A DNA stretch of 64,000 bases from the NCBI GenBank assembly GCA_024138015.1, contig JAMXBB010000002.1:47919645-47983644 (forward strand), given 5' to 3'. This DNA is from Lumnitzera littorea (lineage: Eukaryota > Streptophyta > Magnoliopsida > Myrtales > Combretaceae). Made by a program: the position numbers and the translations under genes. The number at the start of each line of letters is the position of its first letter. The stretch's first letter is position 1. A model generated the notes under the pieces. It was not told the DNA's origin. It did no database searches and saw only the letters and a program-made list of their open reading frames with translations. Shown here piece after piece: positions 12,031 through 25,085 of this stretch.

Positions 12031-14870
12031 AATAGGTTATGAATCCTTGAAAAAAAAAAAAAAGAGTAATAAGAAGCAATAAATCAATAAGATAATTTAA
12101 TGATGAAAGGGGTAGAATATATGCTAGGTTTGATCTTAAGAAGAAATTTATGTTTGGATTGGTAGTTACGTAAAATTATATTATTTGATATTATTATTTA
12201 TTTTGGAATTATTTGTTTATTTTGGAGATTTCATTTAACTATTTGAGAATAATAGATATCTATATGATTGTTTAGTTATGTTTAAGAGGTAAAAAAAAAT
12301 AAAAATAAAAATAAGAGTATTTTACTTGATAGTAGAGTTATATAGTAAAAAAACAAGATAAGATAGTAAAAGATAGAAACATTTACTATATAAAAACATA
12401 AAATTAAGGTAAAATGTTTACTACTAAATGGCTTGAAGGGATATACGCTATAAGTAATATGTCTTACGATATTACGATTATGGAATTTATAACCATAAAA
12501 GCATATCAAGTTTCTTTTGAGCTATAATTTTGACAAGTAAATAACAGAAGGAATAATAATGATGATAGTGTAATAAATAGTAACTAATAATAAGGCTATT
12601 GAGATCCATATAAATTCATAAACTTTTATAAAATTATCTTTGACCAATATATAATAAAATGTGGAATTAATAAGACATTTAGGAAAAGAGAAAATACAAA
12701 ATGGTTATACATAGCTTTAATTAATAGCATAAGTATAACCAAGTAAGAAACAAAAGTATTTTTGGAAGAAAATATAATGGACAAAACACAACCGTTCTAC
12801 AAGAATTATTTACTACTAAATGACTATATAGAAAGTTGAAAATTATCAAAGTAGTAAATATAGTAAGAATACATTTAAATGTTATAAGAATATCTATATA
12901 TTAATAAATACACATCAATTTTTCTTAGAAGACCAATATAGAGAAAAATTAAGAAGCTACTAAATGGCAATTAAGAAATAAGAAAATGACTTATTGTATG
13001 GATTGGAAAAGTGCAAAATAAAGAATCAGAATCGTAAATCAATCATCCAAAAATCTATTATAATTTCCTTATATAAAATTAAAGTCCATTTTTAATCACA
13101 TTCCATATGGATGGAGACATTATAGGAACATAAACATAATTAACAATAACAATAACAATATTATCAACTTTAATAATAATAATTGAGCACTTTAACAATA
13201 ACAATGATACCAATGAAAATAGTAAAGTTGTCTCACCAACCATCTATGGTGAGCAGTAACATAAAGATAACAAAGAGTTTATCAAATTTTAACTAATAAT
13301 GATGACAATAGAGTTTAATGGGATATTTCATATGTACATTAATGCACGTATACATCGATGGGGCTGACGAGTTTCTTTTCTATATTATGATTAGTCCAAG
13401 TCATGTTAAATATGTCATCAACAGTGTTGTCGTGTCGTGTTTATTGTACAAGTCAAGTTAGGTTGTCAGTTATATCTTGGTCGAGTCAAATCATATCTTG
13501 TTACTCATTGGCCCATATCTATGTATGCGTGTATTGAGATGCTTCATATGCAAACTATTCAATATTAACTAAAGACAACAAAAGTATACAAGTATAAAGT
13601 ATTCAATTGATAATTATCAAATATTTAGTCTATAATAAAATCTTGGGAATAAGCAAAGTAGGCCTATAAATTTAATAATAGTAACAACAAGTAATAGTAA
13701 TTATACCGATAACAAGAAGCAATAAAATATGGTAAAAATTTAACAAAACTCTTTAACACTCAATTAAACAGCTCAAAGTGCATCAAATTTATCAACTACA
13801 TTATAATCTATAATCACAATAATTATAGTAATATGGTAAAATTAATCAAACATATGTACATCAAAAGCAGGAAGTTAGCAAATAAGTATATCCTCTTCAA
13901 TCTAACAGCTTTGAGCTCGACACAAGTCACAAGAGAATGAGCAGCTTTGAGATTAAATTATGGTAGCATTAGTAGAAGTGTTAAATAATGAGAATTCTTG
14001 AAATAGATGGTTGAGGATAGTTAGTGGAGAGAAGAATTTTAACAAACTCTAGAAGCTTAAACTTTCTTTCGTAAAGTCATAGAATTGTTCAAAGATTATA
14101 AGATCTAGAAAATAGAGACCCCTATTATTTGATTAAGTTTTTAATCTGTTGGGAGTTATAGAATGGTAATGGAAATGAGGTTATAGAAAATGTTTTGCGT
14201 ATGGCTCATATTATTAATGTTGTGGTTATTCATCTAGTGCTGATATTATTATAATTAAATGGTTTTATAAATGGGAAGTAGATGATACAAGAAGGTAGGA
14301 CAAAGAGAATATTTAAATATAAAAGAGATAAAAGAAGAAAATATAAGGTTTAAGTTGAATTTATTAAGTTTTAAGGTGTTACAAAATTTATTGAGTTATA
14401 AAGTAAATTTAGTGCAAGTTGGTCGACAGGTAGAAAAGTAGTGAAAGATAACATGAGATAAGTGAAAGGAAGTTATTGTGAGATTGAAAAGACCAAAGCA
14501 ATGTAGTGATTGGTATTAAAGTTTATGTCGAAGTTAGAAAGAGAGAGAGTTGGTTATTTAGGTAGAATTGTGGATACTCAAGAGAGTCTAGAGAAGATGA
14601 ATTCATTTGTATGCTAAGGTGCAATGGAGTAACTACAATGAATAAGAGATTACTTAAGAATCGATAATTGATTTTTCTAGGCTAGTAAATTTAGAGCTCT
14701 TAAATACATAGAAGGAGTTTAGCCATTAGAAGTTGACTTAGAGAAAAATACTACTTTTTTAGGAGAATCTAATCATAGTCTAATGTAAGTAGGAAATAAT
14801 CTAAGTAATCAAGTTATGTAGAGCCATAATAATGGAGATAAGTTATATGAAAAAGTGATCAAAATTCCAT
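12031..14870 (+). other. Interior of the LTR element, no coding domains seen
   Basis: The interior is very AT-rich and riddled with stops in all frames. It includes short AACAAT-type tandem tracts near 13140-13205. I could not find the catalytic motifs expected of gag-pol. No clear polypurine tract abuts the 3' LTR, where the sequence is AAAATTCCAT. Confidence 0.65.
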
Positions 14871-16833
14871 TGTTAAAAAAAGGAGTAATTAATTAATAAA
14901 AGTCATCATAAAATAAAAGGTAATTAAGTTTTGAGTAAGGTATATTAAGGTCTTAAGCCATAGTTTAATGAAGGGTATTAATAGTATTGCAAGGAGATCT
15001 TAACCTAATCTTAACTTAGCTTGTGCATAAATTGACTCATTGTGCACTATAAAATTAGATTCTTTTCTAATAAACTCCAAAAACTCTCAAGGTAAGAAGA
15101 AAATTCCATTGTTTTTCTTTTTATTAAAGAAGGGAAATTTTGGATTAATATGAGATTTCTTTTTATGGTAAAGTAAGAGTAGCTATGTGAAGAAGGAAAA
15201 CATCAAGTTTATGCAACCTAAAAAGGACATTAAATTTTGCATAGTATGTTAAGAAAAAACAAGAAACCTTAAAGGATCATCGAAATTAAGGCATGTATCT
15301 TATGATCTGTAAAATCTCTATTGTCTTTATTCTTTTAACAAGTTTAGGAGATATTTGTTAGTTAAATAATGCAGTGGCAAAATTTATTCAATAGTGTTGA
15401 TTTGAAATAAAAATTATAGATGCGAAAGATAAGTGGTATGTTGATGAGATTATGCTATAGAGTTGAACTTTTAAAAATTTAAAGGTATTTTGATTTGTAT
15501 GTTAAGGTGTTAGAGTGTTGTTGTTGGGATTAGAAAGGTTTTAGGCATAAAAAAAAAAAAAGGACTAGAAAGTGACACAACCGAGAAACATGATCACATC
15601 CCTGGTTATGTCCTTTGCAGTAAGTGATGTTGGTTGATCGACCAGACAGTAATACGATCGAAAGACACGATTATATCCTTGGTAGTGTTGTTTGTAGTAG
15701 ATGATGTGTGTTGATAGATCAGAAAGTTACACGACCAAAAGACACAACAGTGTCCCTTATAGTAATGAAGTGTAACTTAATAAGTTATAAGATCAAAAGA
15801 CATGATTATGTCCTTGACTATATCATAATCTTTACTCCTTTAAGCTAAATTTTTCCTCTTCTTTTTGTTTTATTCCTTTGTTACTTCTAAAGTAAACCCC
15901 TTAAATGTATCATTAAGTAAATTGAAGGAGATTTAAATGGTCTAAAAGTGAGTTTTAGCTAAAAAACAACATTTATTCATTATTTAAAGAAGTTTAATGA
16001 GTATTTATAATTTCCAAGATTTAAAGCTAGGCTTGATTCATTGGTAACAGATTTCAAATATGAAGGTATGTAACTGTTGCTTGTTGTATATGAGTGTCAA
16101 GATAGCAAATATTAAAATGAATTAAATGTATATCTGACTTATATATCTTTTTGTTGCTTGTGTTTAGCTTGTCCTAGGGGCTCAAAGTGGCAGATCCTAA
16201 AGAGTAACCTTGATGATCCTTGTGATACATTATCCATAGTGAAGTCTTACTTGAAAATGATTTGGGGTAGATCTAAATGTTGTAGAGGAGCCCGAAGAAG
16301 TACGCTTAAACGTTAAGTTGTAATATGAATTGTGAAGTGATCAAATTGCGAAGAACTGCTATTATGTACTTATGTGACCAACAAAATACAAAAATAATTA
16401 AATGAATTGAGTGATTTACTTATTCTTGTATTCCTATGCATGTAAATATGTATTGTTGATCACATACATATGGTTATGTATTGCATACTGGGTTTTGGCT
16501 CACTTTATCATATTTTTAAATGTAAGACTTACAGTTGTACTGCTTGACTTTAATAATTTATAGAGCTAATTATTACTGCCTTAGGAATGAGAAGAGTGAG
16601 AACGATGTATGATACTAAAGAATATTCTAAGAAATTAATTGATAAGGTTATTTAGTCTTATATGATAGTATTGTTTAATTAGACATTAACACTTCTTAAT
16701 TAGAAGTTATTTTAGTATTATTTGAATATTTAATTATATAAGATTATTTGAAGTTTTTAGTTGAATGTTATGACGTGTCATTAAAGATTAGGGACATGTA
16801 GTGGTCTATGATGTCCTCGGTTGGAGCATTATA
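14871..16833 (+). repeat. 3' LTR of the 10-16.8 kb element
   Basis: About 1.96 kb, co-linear with the 5' LTR. Its first few bases (TGTTAAAAAAAGG) have lost the GCCCAAG segment present in the 5' copy. It carries the same subrepeat block at about 15562-15830 and ends in GAGCATTATA, directly followed by the ATCTT duplication. Confidence 0.87.
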
Positions 16834-18847
16834 ATCTTGCAATACAACCCTTTGAACAAAATAGTAACAATTTTATAAGAAAGATAAATATCATCTTCTA
16901 ACTTGAATATTAGATACATAATATGTCAAATAGAATTTGTAAATTACATTAAAGAGATGAGTATAAATGAAGCATATTGGTCATAAAAAACACACATACA
17001 CACACAAACCATCGTTAGCCAAGACAAGACCATGAGGTTCTGTGAGCAAGTGGAACGTCTATTTTGAATAAAATTTATCAAAAGAAAATTATAAAAGAGA
17101 TATAAAACAAAACATCCAGTTATTCGCTGCAAAAAAACTCTATCAATGTTAGAGTATAATTTAGGCCTAGAAAATAGGTGAAATGTTGAAAAACCTTAAT
17201 TTTAGACGGACCGACAAATCTATTATTTAAGTTTAAATTATTTATGTTGTTGAGCGTTATCAACTTTATCCCATTTATAATGGTACCAAGTTACGAGCCT
17301 TGGGTTCATATTCATTCATGTGTAAAGAAAAAAAAAAAAAAAGAAAAAAATTGGGGTGGGAGGAAGGGTCGGCTTGCTACAAGCCAAAAGGCCAAGCCTT
17401 ATTGCTGCCCACGGAGAAACAACAAAACACACGCAGAGACAAAACCAAACTAGACATTACGGCGCCGACATGTGACTTCGAGCCACCGAAAACACCCATT
17501 CCTAATTCTAACCTAAGTTTCCAATTTCTTCATTGAATTCTAATTTTTCTTGCGAAGACTAGACCGAGCTTTATCAAATGAAAATCAGCAACGAATTGTC
17601 CCATTACTTTATTTAACCTATATAATAATAAACTCGTGAAGTATGCTATTACCTATTGATTAGGTAATTCTATAGGATTAAAAGTTGCTCCAATCCGAGT
17701 CATAATCAAAATGGGGGATACAAAAGTTCTATGGATTATTCCTAAGTACTGCACCAATTAATTCTGATAAGGTCAAAAATGCCATGTATGAAGCTCTAAA
17801 AAAATTCATCAATTTCCCTTAACTCTTAACTACTTTTAGATTAATTAACGGAATATAAAAAATAAGTATAATAATAACATGCTTAATTTACTCATATTTT
17901 TCCACGATAATATAATTTTCTTTTTACTTCTCTACAACTATAACTTTGATTTCAATCGTATATTACATCAATTATATAAGCATCAAAACCATTATGTTAT
18001 CCTCTTTAATATTATAGATATTATTTATTTTCTTAGTGAGCAAGTTTAAGAGCCATTAACAAAGCCGTAACATAATCCAGATCCATGTCTCCTATGAGGG
18101 AATATGCTCTTTCATTAATAATGTAATTCTTTCACGTTTCCTTGTGATTAATAATCCTTATTGATTGTCTCACCATCCTTCCAATCATGGGCTTAATTAT
18201 TATATTTTTTTAATGCTGCAAGAATACGATCACATCAAGATCTTTGAAGTAAATGTATGTATTGCGAAGTATACGGAATGAACCAAGCACATGAATAAGT
18301 ATAAAATATAAGATTAATCTTGTTAAAATATATTTATATATATATAATAGCGTGTGTGGACCCGCGGATTGAATGGAAGGCTTCAGAAGCTGTTTTCTTA
18401 AGGTTCTCTCCTTGACTTTTGGACAACGAAATTGCTGGGGAAAGAACCCATCAAAGCTAGCCCCACGCAAAGTGACGTTTTGTGACGACATAAATGATTA
18501 TAAAAAGTTCGTAGTGAAAACCAGAATCCTGTTGGTTGCTATGACCTACGTTACAATATCAAAGCGTGTGTCATGTAGGACCCGGCATAGCGATCAAACC
18601 GTGCCTAAAGTTTTCTTTTTCACTAAGTATAAAAGTGGAACTTTGAATTTATGATCTCATAGTTAAAGTGTGGAAGTATGGAAGTTGACTTTGTGGTAAT
18701 ATTCCACGAAAGGCTCCCGTTTGAAAATCTCAAACAAGGGATCAGGAGGAGAGGGATTGGTTTTAAAAATTCATTGAAGGATCATCATTTTCTTATTTTT
18801 AAGGAGAGAGAATCTTGCATTTGATACATAGTACCCCATCGATAAAA

Positions 18848-19400
18848 GTTCCATATGAATTATAAGATGTTGTATTACTAATTTATACAACTATAGTAAT
18901 AAGTATCTTGTCAACATAAACTTATAATTTTTAGACTAAGTGGTTAATAGGCTCATTTGTATTTATTGGCTTGATTTATTCACTGTTTTGATTTGGAGTA
19001 TTATAAATGGTATTAAAATCAACTTCGTATTTGTAAATGAACGATTCAAGTTTAGCTTTACTTTAAAGAAGAATACCAAGGAAGGTAGAAATTGTTACTC
19101 GAATATAACATTTAGTATGCTTTCAAGATAACCTATAGATAAAGGATATCTCAAATTGTATACTAGAAAAGGAGGAAAATGTAAGCGCAAATGTAAGATA
19201 TCAATAAGAACGTCGCATGTTTAGAGAGGAAGGGAAAGAAAGAGATTATGATACTTTATGGTTAGGTGTTCCATATAGATTTTGAAATATTATGTTATTA
19301 GTTTATGAGGTTATGATAGTTAATATATTATCAACATAAGATTATAACTATTAGGCTAAGTGATTAATAGATTCATTTGCATTTATTGACTTAATTTATT
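18848..19400. repeat. Diverged direct duplication (~130 bp, two copies)
   Basis: Copies at about 18848-18978 and 19267-19400 share the pattern GTTCCATAT, then ATTACTAATTTAT-like, ATCAACATAA-like, and finally GACTAAGTGGTTAATAG with the following TTCATTTGTATTTATTG. They are clearly diverged. The spacing of ~420 bp may mean a larger, poorly preserved repeat unit. Confidence 0.65.
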
Positions 19401-19675
19401 AAGTATTACGTAATATGTAAATGATACTTCTTTTGAATTAACTATCTAAACTTCTAAAATGCCAATTTCACTATATTCAATTCAAGTTTTCAAATTTAGT
19501 AGTACTACCTCATCAATCCTGTTGAATGCCGTCTGTCAACTTGGATATTCGGCCAATTATAAGCGACCACATGTCCTAACCAATTAAATTAATTATATCA
19601 TATGCCAACTAAGATGTCCAAGTAGCAATTGAGATAGCACAATAACTACAAACCAAAATGAAATGTGTCGACCTC

Positions 19676-19707
<32 letters not shown>

Positions 19708-22352
19708 GAAATATACCTTGAATGAATGAAAAAAAGTAGCATCCATATGGAACTACATCATGTAGAAGGAAGATGATGAACAAACTATCAATCTTTGATA
19801 GTTTTCTCTTTAATAATCTTGTTGAAATGACCATAAATTGGAATACGATGAAAATACTGTGATGAGCACAAGATTTAGATTTCTTAATCTTCAGTAACAG
19901 CTCTATTTATGCGATGTGCTTTTCCTGATTAGTCCATGTCCATGTATACATATTGAATTTTTTTTGGGTCAAATGTATACATATTAGTTTAGTTAGTTAA
20001 GTACCAGCCTCTAATATAAATACTATAGACGAAACATGACAGTTTTGGTTAGGCAATATACACAAGTTACTTTCATCTGTTTATCTTCTTGCTCTGCTAT
20101 CATCTCAATTTCGTTCATAGATTCAACTACGTAATACATTATCAAAGCTACATTTTTCCCATGTTATTAGAGTTGAAATCAATGTTCATGTTTGATTTTC
20201 TATTCGGATTAAGAATTCTTTGTTAAGATTTAGTTTTATCAATTTCGTCATGAATACTATAATAGATGAATCTATTGTCAGCCCTTTGTTTCTTTGTGGA
20301 TTTGATGCCCTCGGATTGAGTATAGGAAATATGATATTTGATGGATCCAACAAGGTTAAGCTCGAATCTTTGATCAAGAGCTATGCTAGGAATGATCCAA
20401 TTGAGAAATAATAATAATTATAATAATTTTCAGATCAAAAGAGTTACAGATACGAAAAGAATTCAATGACAAGCACAGGAACGAGATATAAAATTAATGG
20501 GAAGGATTTTAGAATGTGAAAAAATAACACAAAAGCTTAAAGATTTGAGAATAAAATTGTTGAAAAGCCGAAATTTGAAAATAATAACCTAGAAAATTGT
20601 GATTTTCCTAAAATTGAAAAATCTTCCTTAAGTTGATTTTTTTTTTTTTTTCATTTTGATATTTTAGACGTGCTTATTGAATGATTTTCAAAGGCATGGG
20701 CAAGTCTTAGGTTTTAGGGTTTTAGGGATATCAATTTTTGTTCACATGGTCGCTGGTTACTGGCCAAAATATCCATGGAGACAGACGTCATTCGACAGAG
20801 TTAAATGGGGTAGTGTTACTAACTTCAAAAACTCGAATTGAAAACAAAATTAGGATTTTAAAAGTCCAAATACCAGATACGATATCTCTCAAGAATTTAC
20901 CCAAATTAATATCTCAACTTTATTAAATCCCTGATCTTGATCGACCTGCCTACATTTCGGAGCACATGTAACCATAATTTGGATAACATGGCTCTATTAC
21001 TGATTTGTTAATGAATTCTTAGCCTCAACACCAATTTGTGATGATTGAAACCCAATTTGTTTACCTATCAATATGATACACAAATACTTATACTGAGGAA
21101 AAAAAGTAAACAAAAAAGAGTTTAACATTTAGAATTTTTACTTTTTCTTTATTGCCAGATATATCATATTATAAATTTAGGAGAAAAAGGAATTGAAGTT
21201 GATCCATCATAAGAAGAAACTGATATTAATACTATTAGGCCATAATATTCTAATAGTAGAATTTTTACCGTGAAAACGTCAAAACTAGGCTGAAGGTGCA
21301 AAGTAAGACTTTACAGATTCACTATTTTAATAGCATCGATGTAAAATTTATTCCGTGCACTGTTCTACAATTGAATCCATGTTTACGATTTTTTCTGATT
21401 GGCTCCTCAATACATAGTAGCATATTTATGAGTTGCAAAAGCGTAATCCTAACACCCAATACATGAAAGCAAACTTAGGTAACAAAAAAAGAACACAGTA
21501 GGGGAAACAAGTTAATGCAAAATTCGATAAACTAGGGATCAACTACAACTCCATTGATTACTACAGTTGACCCCACAATCTAAATTCGTTTCACATACAC
21601 CTCCTCGCATACATATTGTACTCGAGTTTCACAAAATTTCCAAGACATATTTTAACACAATTATAGCACACACGAATTTCACCAATATTGACAAAATGGT
21701 ATTGCAATAATTGTAGTATAAAAAACGTATGGGTATTTTATATATTATCTGTGTGTGTATATATGGAGGCACTTATTCAGATTTGTTACTTTGTCAATAT
21801 CTAACTAAACTCTTCTACATAGGGGCATTATCTAAATGCGACAAATCTTAAGTTGAATCCTTTTTGATTTCACATTAAGGTATTGTTAAATTGCGAGAAT
21901 TTCATAATACTTAACTATATAAAACTTTTTGTCATGTGTTTGATTTGCATAATTGGTTGTAATATTGGATAAAAGAGGTTTCAAAGTATTGGACAAAAGG
22001 TAAAAAATCTATACTATATATTTGATGATATAAAAGTCTATTTCATATTATACAAAATAAATATATTTTTAAAATTCTAAAAATAATCCTACACCAAATT
22101 CTAAATCATAATATTGAATTTAATCATAATTTATATTATGAATAATTAATTTTTTAATTTTTCAATATCATAAAATTTGTGTCCGGTATTATAAAAACCA
22201 AACATGATATAATAAAGTTGTACAATCCAATATTCTTTGTATTATGCTCAGTATCCCCATTCTATTCGGTTCTTATAACAAAATACTATCTAAGTAATAA
22301 TATTTTTCATTCATAGTTATAAATTAAAGATAATAATAGCTCTACCGTATTC

Positions 22353-22383
<31 letters not shown>

Positions 22384-23334
22384 TTTATATAAAATATTGT
22401 ATGATTGATTAAGTTCACAGTTTTGATTATCTGAAACTAAATATTATATACAAGATATATACAACTTGATGGATCTTAAAATACAGCTTTAACACAGCTT
22501 AATAGGATCACAATTGACCATATATTTGTATTATACACTTGTCTTTGTTTTAATTTGGAACCTTGAAACTCAATCTTAGAAAAACTTATAGTAAATTGTA
22601 TGATTGGCATCCATTTATACCTTCTATTTTTATATTTATGTACGTAAGCTACTTAATAAGCAAGGGCCACCGATCCCTGTTCCATGAGTTGAGACAGTTG
22701 TCTCCAATGGAGACAGATGGATTCGTGTGTGGACTCGTTATTAACAACGATGACATTTGTCTTAAGGGTAAAAATCAAATCTAGTCATGTCATTGCATGT
22801 CACCTCCAATAATTACAAGTCATTATTGTTGACTATATATACTTATAGAGCTGGCCGAATTTCATTGGTGATTTATGCTGGCTAAAGCTAAATCAATCTC
22901 TCTCTCTCTTGACTATATAATGACAATGGGTTAAGTAAGAAAATAAGAAAATGTTGTAATTGGCCAGGCAATAGCCGTGTTGGTGTCATGATAAGAGCAG
23001 GAGTTGGATGTTTTTGAATAATTAATCTAGACCTTGGAAATCGATGGAACGCGATGAAAGGAATTTCATCATATAGGCTTTATCTTATCCAATTACTATT
23101 TTTGTGTATGGAGCACTCATCTTCCCTATTCTTATATTCGTGTAATATTTTATTGATTAATCAGTTGCCGTGCTCTGAAATATTAAAATTATGGACATTA
23201 AATTGATTAAAAGGAAGTAGCTAGAATGCATTAATTTAATTTTAGAATTTACATATGTTAATATGTCATAAATTTAGTTGATGACTTAATATATATATAT
23301 ATATATATATATATAATCAATATCATGTTTGATG

Positions 23335-24345
23335 CATTGAAATAGTTTAGAGTATAATGAAATAGAATATATAGTAGTATTTATTAAAAATATTCTTAGT
23401 AATTGTGTGTCATAATTTATTTAAAGGTTAAATAAGTAATTTTTAATTAATTTCAGTAGTGAAATTAAAATAAAATCACAATTCTACCTTTTAAAAACAT
23501 TTGCAAACATAGGATAGAGAATGAGATCTAAAATTGTGATTCTATTATAGCTTTATCCATGCATATCAAATGTGAAATAAAGGTTTACCAATTATATCTA
23601 TGGCATATATTTGTAAAAAGAAGATTTCGTTAGCAAAACGTAGATTTATCAAATTATCTAGTATTTTTTGTTGAAGGTTTGTGGTTTACATCGTGAGTTT
23701 AAGTGGTTGGTGCTAATGCGTACCGATGCAAATTTATCATATTCCTTTAGTAAATGCTCATGATTGTATAGCTCATCATGGATTAGAAACCTAGAGTTAT
23801 TGACCACTATACACTAGAGTCAACTAATCGACTAGAATGATAAATTCTTTCTCGTTATTTGCAATACTTATTGAATAAAATAAATGCGTACATAGTACTA
23901 TATAAAAGATATTAATTATTGCATGTAATAATTTGCTCAAAGGTTAAAAAAGTAATTTTAAATAAATTTAAGTATTGAAGGTTGAATAAAATCATGATTC
24001 TGTCCCCTTCTATTATGCATTCTAAAAACACTTCCAAACATGGGATATGGAATTAAATTTAAAATTGTCATTCTATTCTAGCTTCATTCCTATACATCAA
24101 ATGTGAAATAAAGGATTACCAATATTTATGGCATATATTTTCAACTAAAAGATTTCATAGCAAAACAATATTGATTGAATCTATCAAATTTTCTAGTATT
24201 TTTTGTTGAAGGCTTGTGGTTTACACTATGAGTTTAAGTGGTTGGTGCTAGAGCATAATAAAGCAAATTTGTGAAATTCCCATGGTAAATGCCTGTGAAT
24301 GTATGGCCCATTACGGATGACAAATCTAGAGTTATTGAACTAGTT
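23335..24345. repeat. Diverged tandem duplication of ~450 bp
   Basis: Copy 1 (about 23370-23800) and copy 2 (about 23900-24340) align along most of their length. Both contain ATCAAATGTGAAATAAAGG, TATGGCATATATTT and CTAGTATTTTTTGTTGAAGG. They also share TGTGGTTTACA, GAGTTTAAGTGGTTGGTGCTA and a final CTAGAGTTATTGA. No coding potential is visible; the repeat ends ~350 bp before the copia element. Confidence 0.8.
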
Positions 24346-24720
24346 CAGTTAACTAAGGATAAGGGGAATTTACGTTTAGATGACCTTAGAAAGATCAATT
24401 GACTCATGACGTGGTTTTACATTTACTAACAATACTCATGAGGCAATAGAAGCTTGTGTCCATGTGTTTGTTCACTTTCCTTCTTTATACTAGGTTAGTC
24501 TTTTGTCCCTATGTTTATTCAATGCACATGAGTTCATTATATCTAAACAATTTTGGTATACTAAATTCCCTACATTTGGGGGCTTTTTACATTAATATGG
24601 ATTGTCCTCTATTTCTTAATTCTTCTCTTTACTCTTTGTTGTTTTGCGTGATATACTTCTTTCCAAGTTCATATGGCATTTTCAATATGACATCGAGTCA
24701 TGCCCTACCCCATGTCATCT

Positions 24721-25034
24721 ATGTAAAAGTGTATACATTATATTGTTATTTATCTATTGTGTACATATCATAGTTTGTTATATTTAGTTAGCACAATTGG
24801 TTATTGTACACATGTAACATACTAATATAAATTGTATACTGTACATAACACTTCTAATATACTTAACACATCATTTTTCATGAACTCTGTTTTCTCCATT
24901 ACTTTCTATACACGAACCTTACTACATTCTTTCCATGCTCTTGCTATAGATCTTGACTTTGCAAGATCAACACTGATTACAAGGAATTCTCGTCTATGTA
25001 TGAGACAACTATAAGTGAGCATCAAATCCTCACA
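24721..25034 (+). repeat. 5' LTR of the copia element
   Basis: Aligns with 29452-29763. Shared blocks include AGTGTATACATTATATTG, TTAGTTAGCACAATTGGTTA and TCTTGACTTTGCAAGATCAA. The second block sits mid-LTR and the third near the end. Many scattered differences (roughly 10-15 percent by eye) indicate an old insertion. The true start may lie up to ~20 bases upstream. Confidence 0.85.
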
Positions 25035-25046
25035 TGGTATCAGAGC
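25035..25046 (+). promoter_or_regulatory. Primer-binding site (initiator tRNA-Met)
   Basis: TGGTATCAGAGC starts immediately after the LTR terminus CTCACA. It is the standard copia primer site complementary to the 3' end of initiator tRNA-Met. Confidence 0.92.
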
Positions 25047-25085
25047 TCAATTGAGGAAATATCTTCGATTGTTTTTGCTTCGATC

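Larger units (their letters stand above)
10003..16838 (+). mobile_element. Pol-less LTR retrotransposon (Ty3/gypsy-like, LARD-type)
   Basis: Two direct repeats of about 2 kb flank a 2.86-kb interior. The element runs from 10008 to 16833 and is bordered by the same 5-bp ATCTT on both sides (10003-10007 and 16834-16838), as expected of integrase-made target duplications. The LTR begins TGTAATGCCC and ends in GGGCATAATA (5' copy) or GAGCATTATA (3' copy), close to the inverted form GGGCATTACA. A primer site like the 3' end of initiator tRNA-Met follows the 5' LTR, which sets the element on the plus strand. The interior contains no recognisable gag, protease, reverse transcriptase or integrase, so it is non-autonomous or internally eroded. 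The LTR ends and lengths resemble plant Ty3/gypsy elements, but without pol the superfamily is inferred. Confidence 0.85.
16839..24700. other. Intergenic region with duplications, no convincing gene
   Basis: Small open frames near 17244-17536, 18373-18654, 20738-20926 and 22563-22784 are locally less AT-rich, but match no family I know and lack visible exon structure. A CA-rich tract lies at about 16987-17005, (AT)n at 22354-22378 and (TA)n at 23290-23315. Near 20710-20729 there are two GGTTTTAG copies resembling a plant telobox-like motif. Two direct-duplication pairs are listed separately. Confidence 0.45.

Noticed and set aside
16826..16833. 3' LTR ending at GAGCA (16828) rather than at GAGCATTATA (16833)
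   Set aside because: Only the longer end gives a mirrored terminus to TGTAATGCCC and an exact ATCTT flanking duplication.
20705..20730. Interstitial telomere tract
   Set aside because: Only two GGTTTTAG copies are present and the unit differs from TTTAGGG; too short to call.
24456..24773. Tyr/Leu/Phe-rich 105-residue frame
   Set aside because: It runs into the copia 5' LTR, is compositionally driven, and matches no family.
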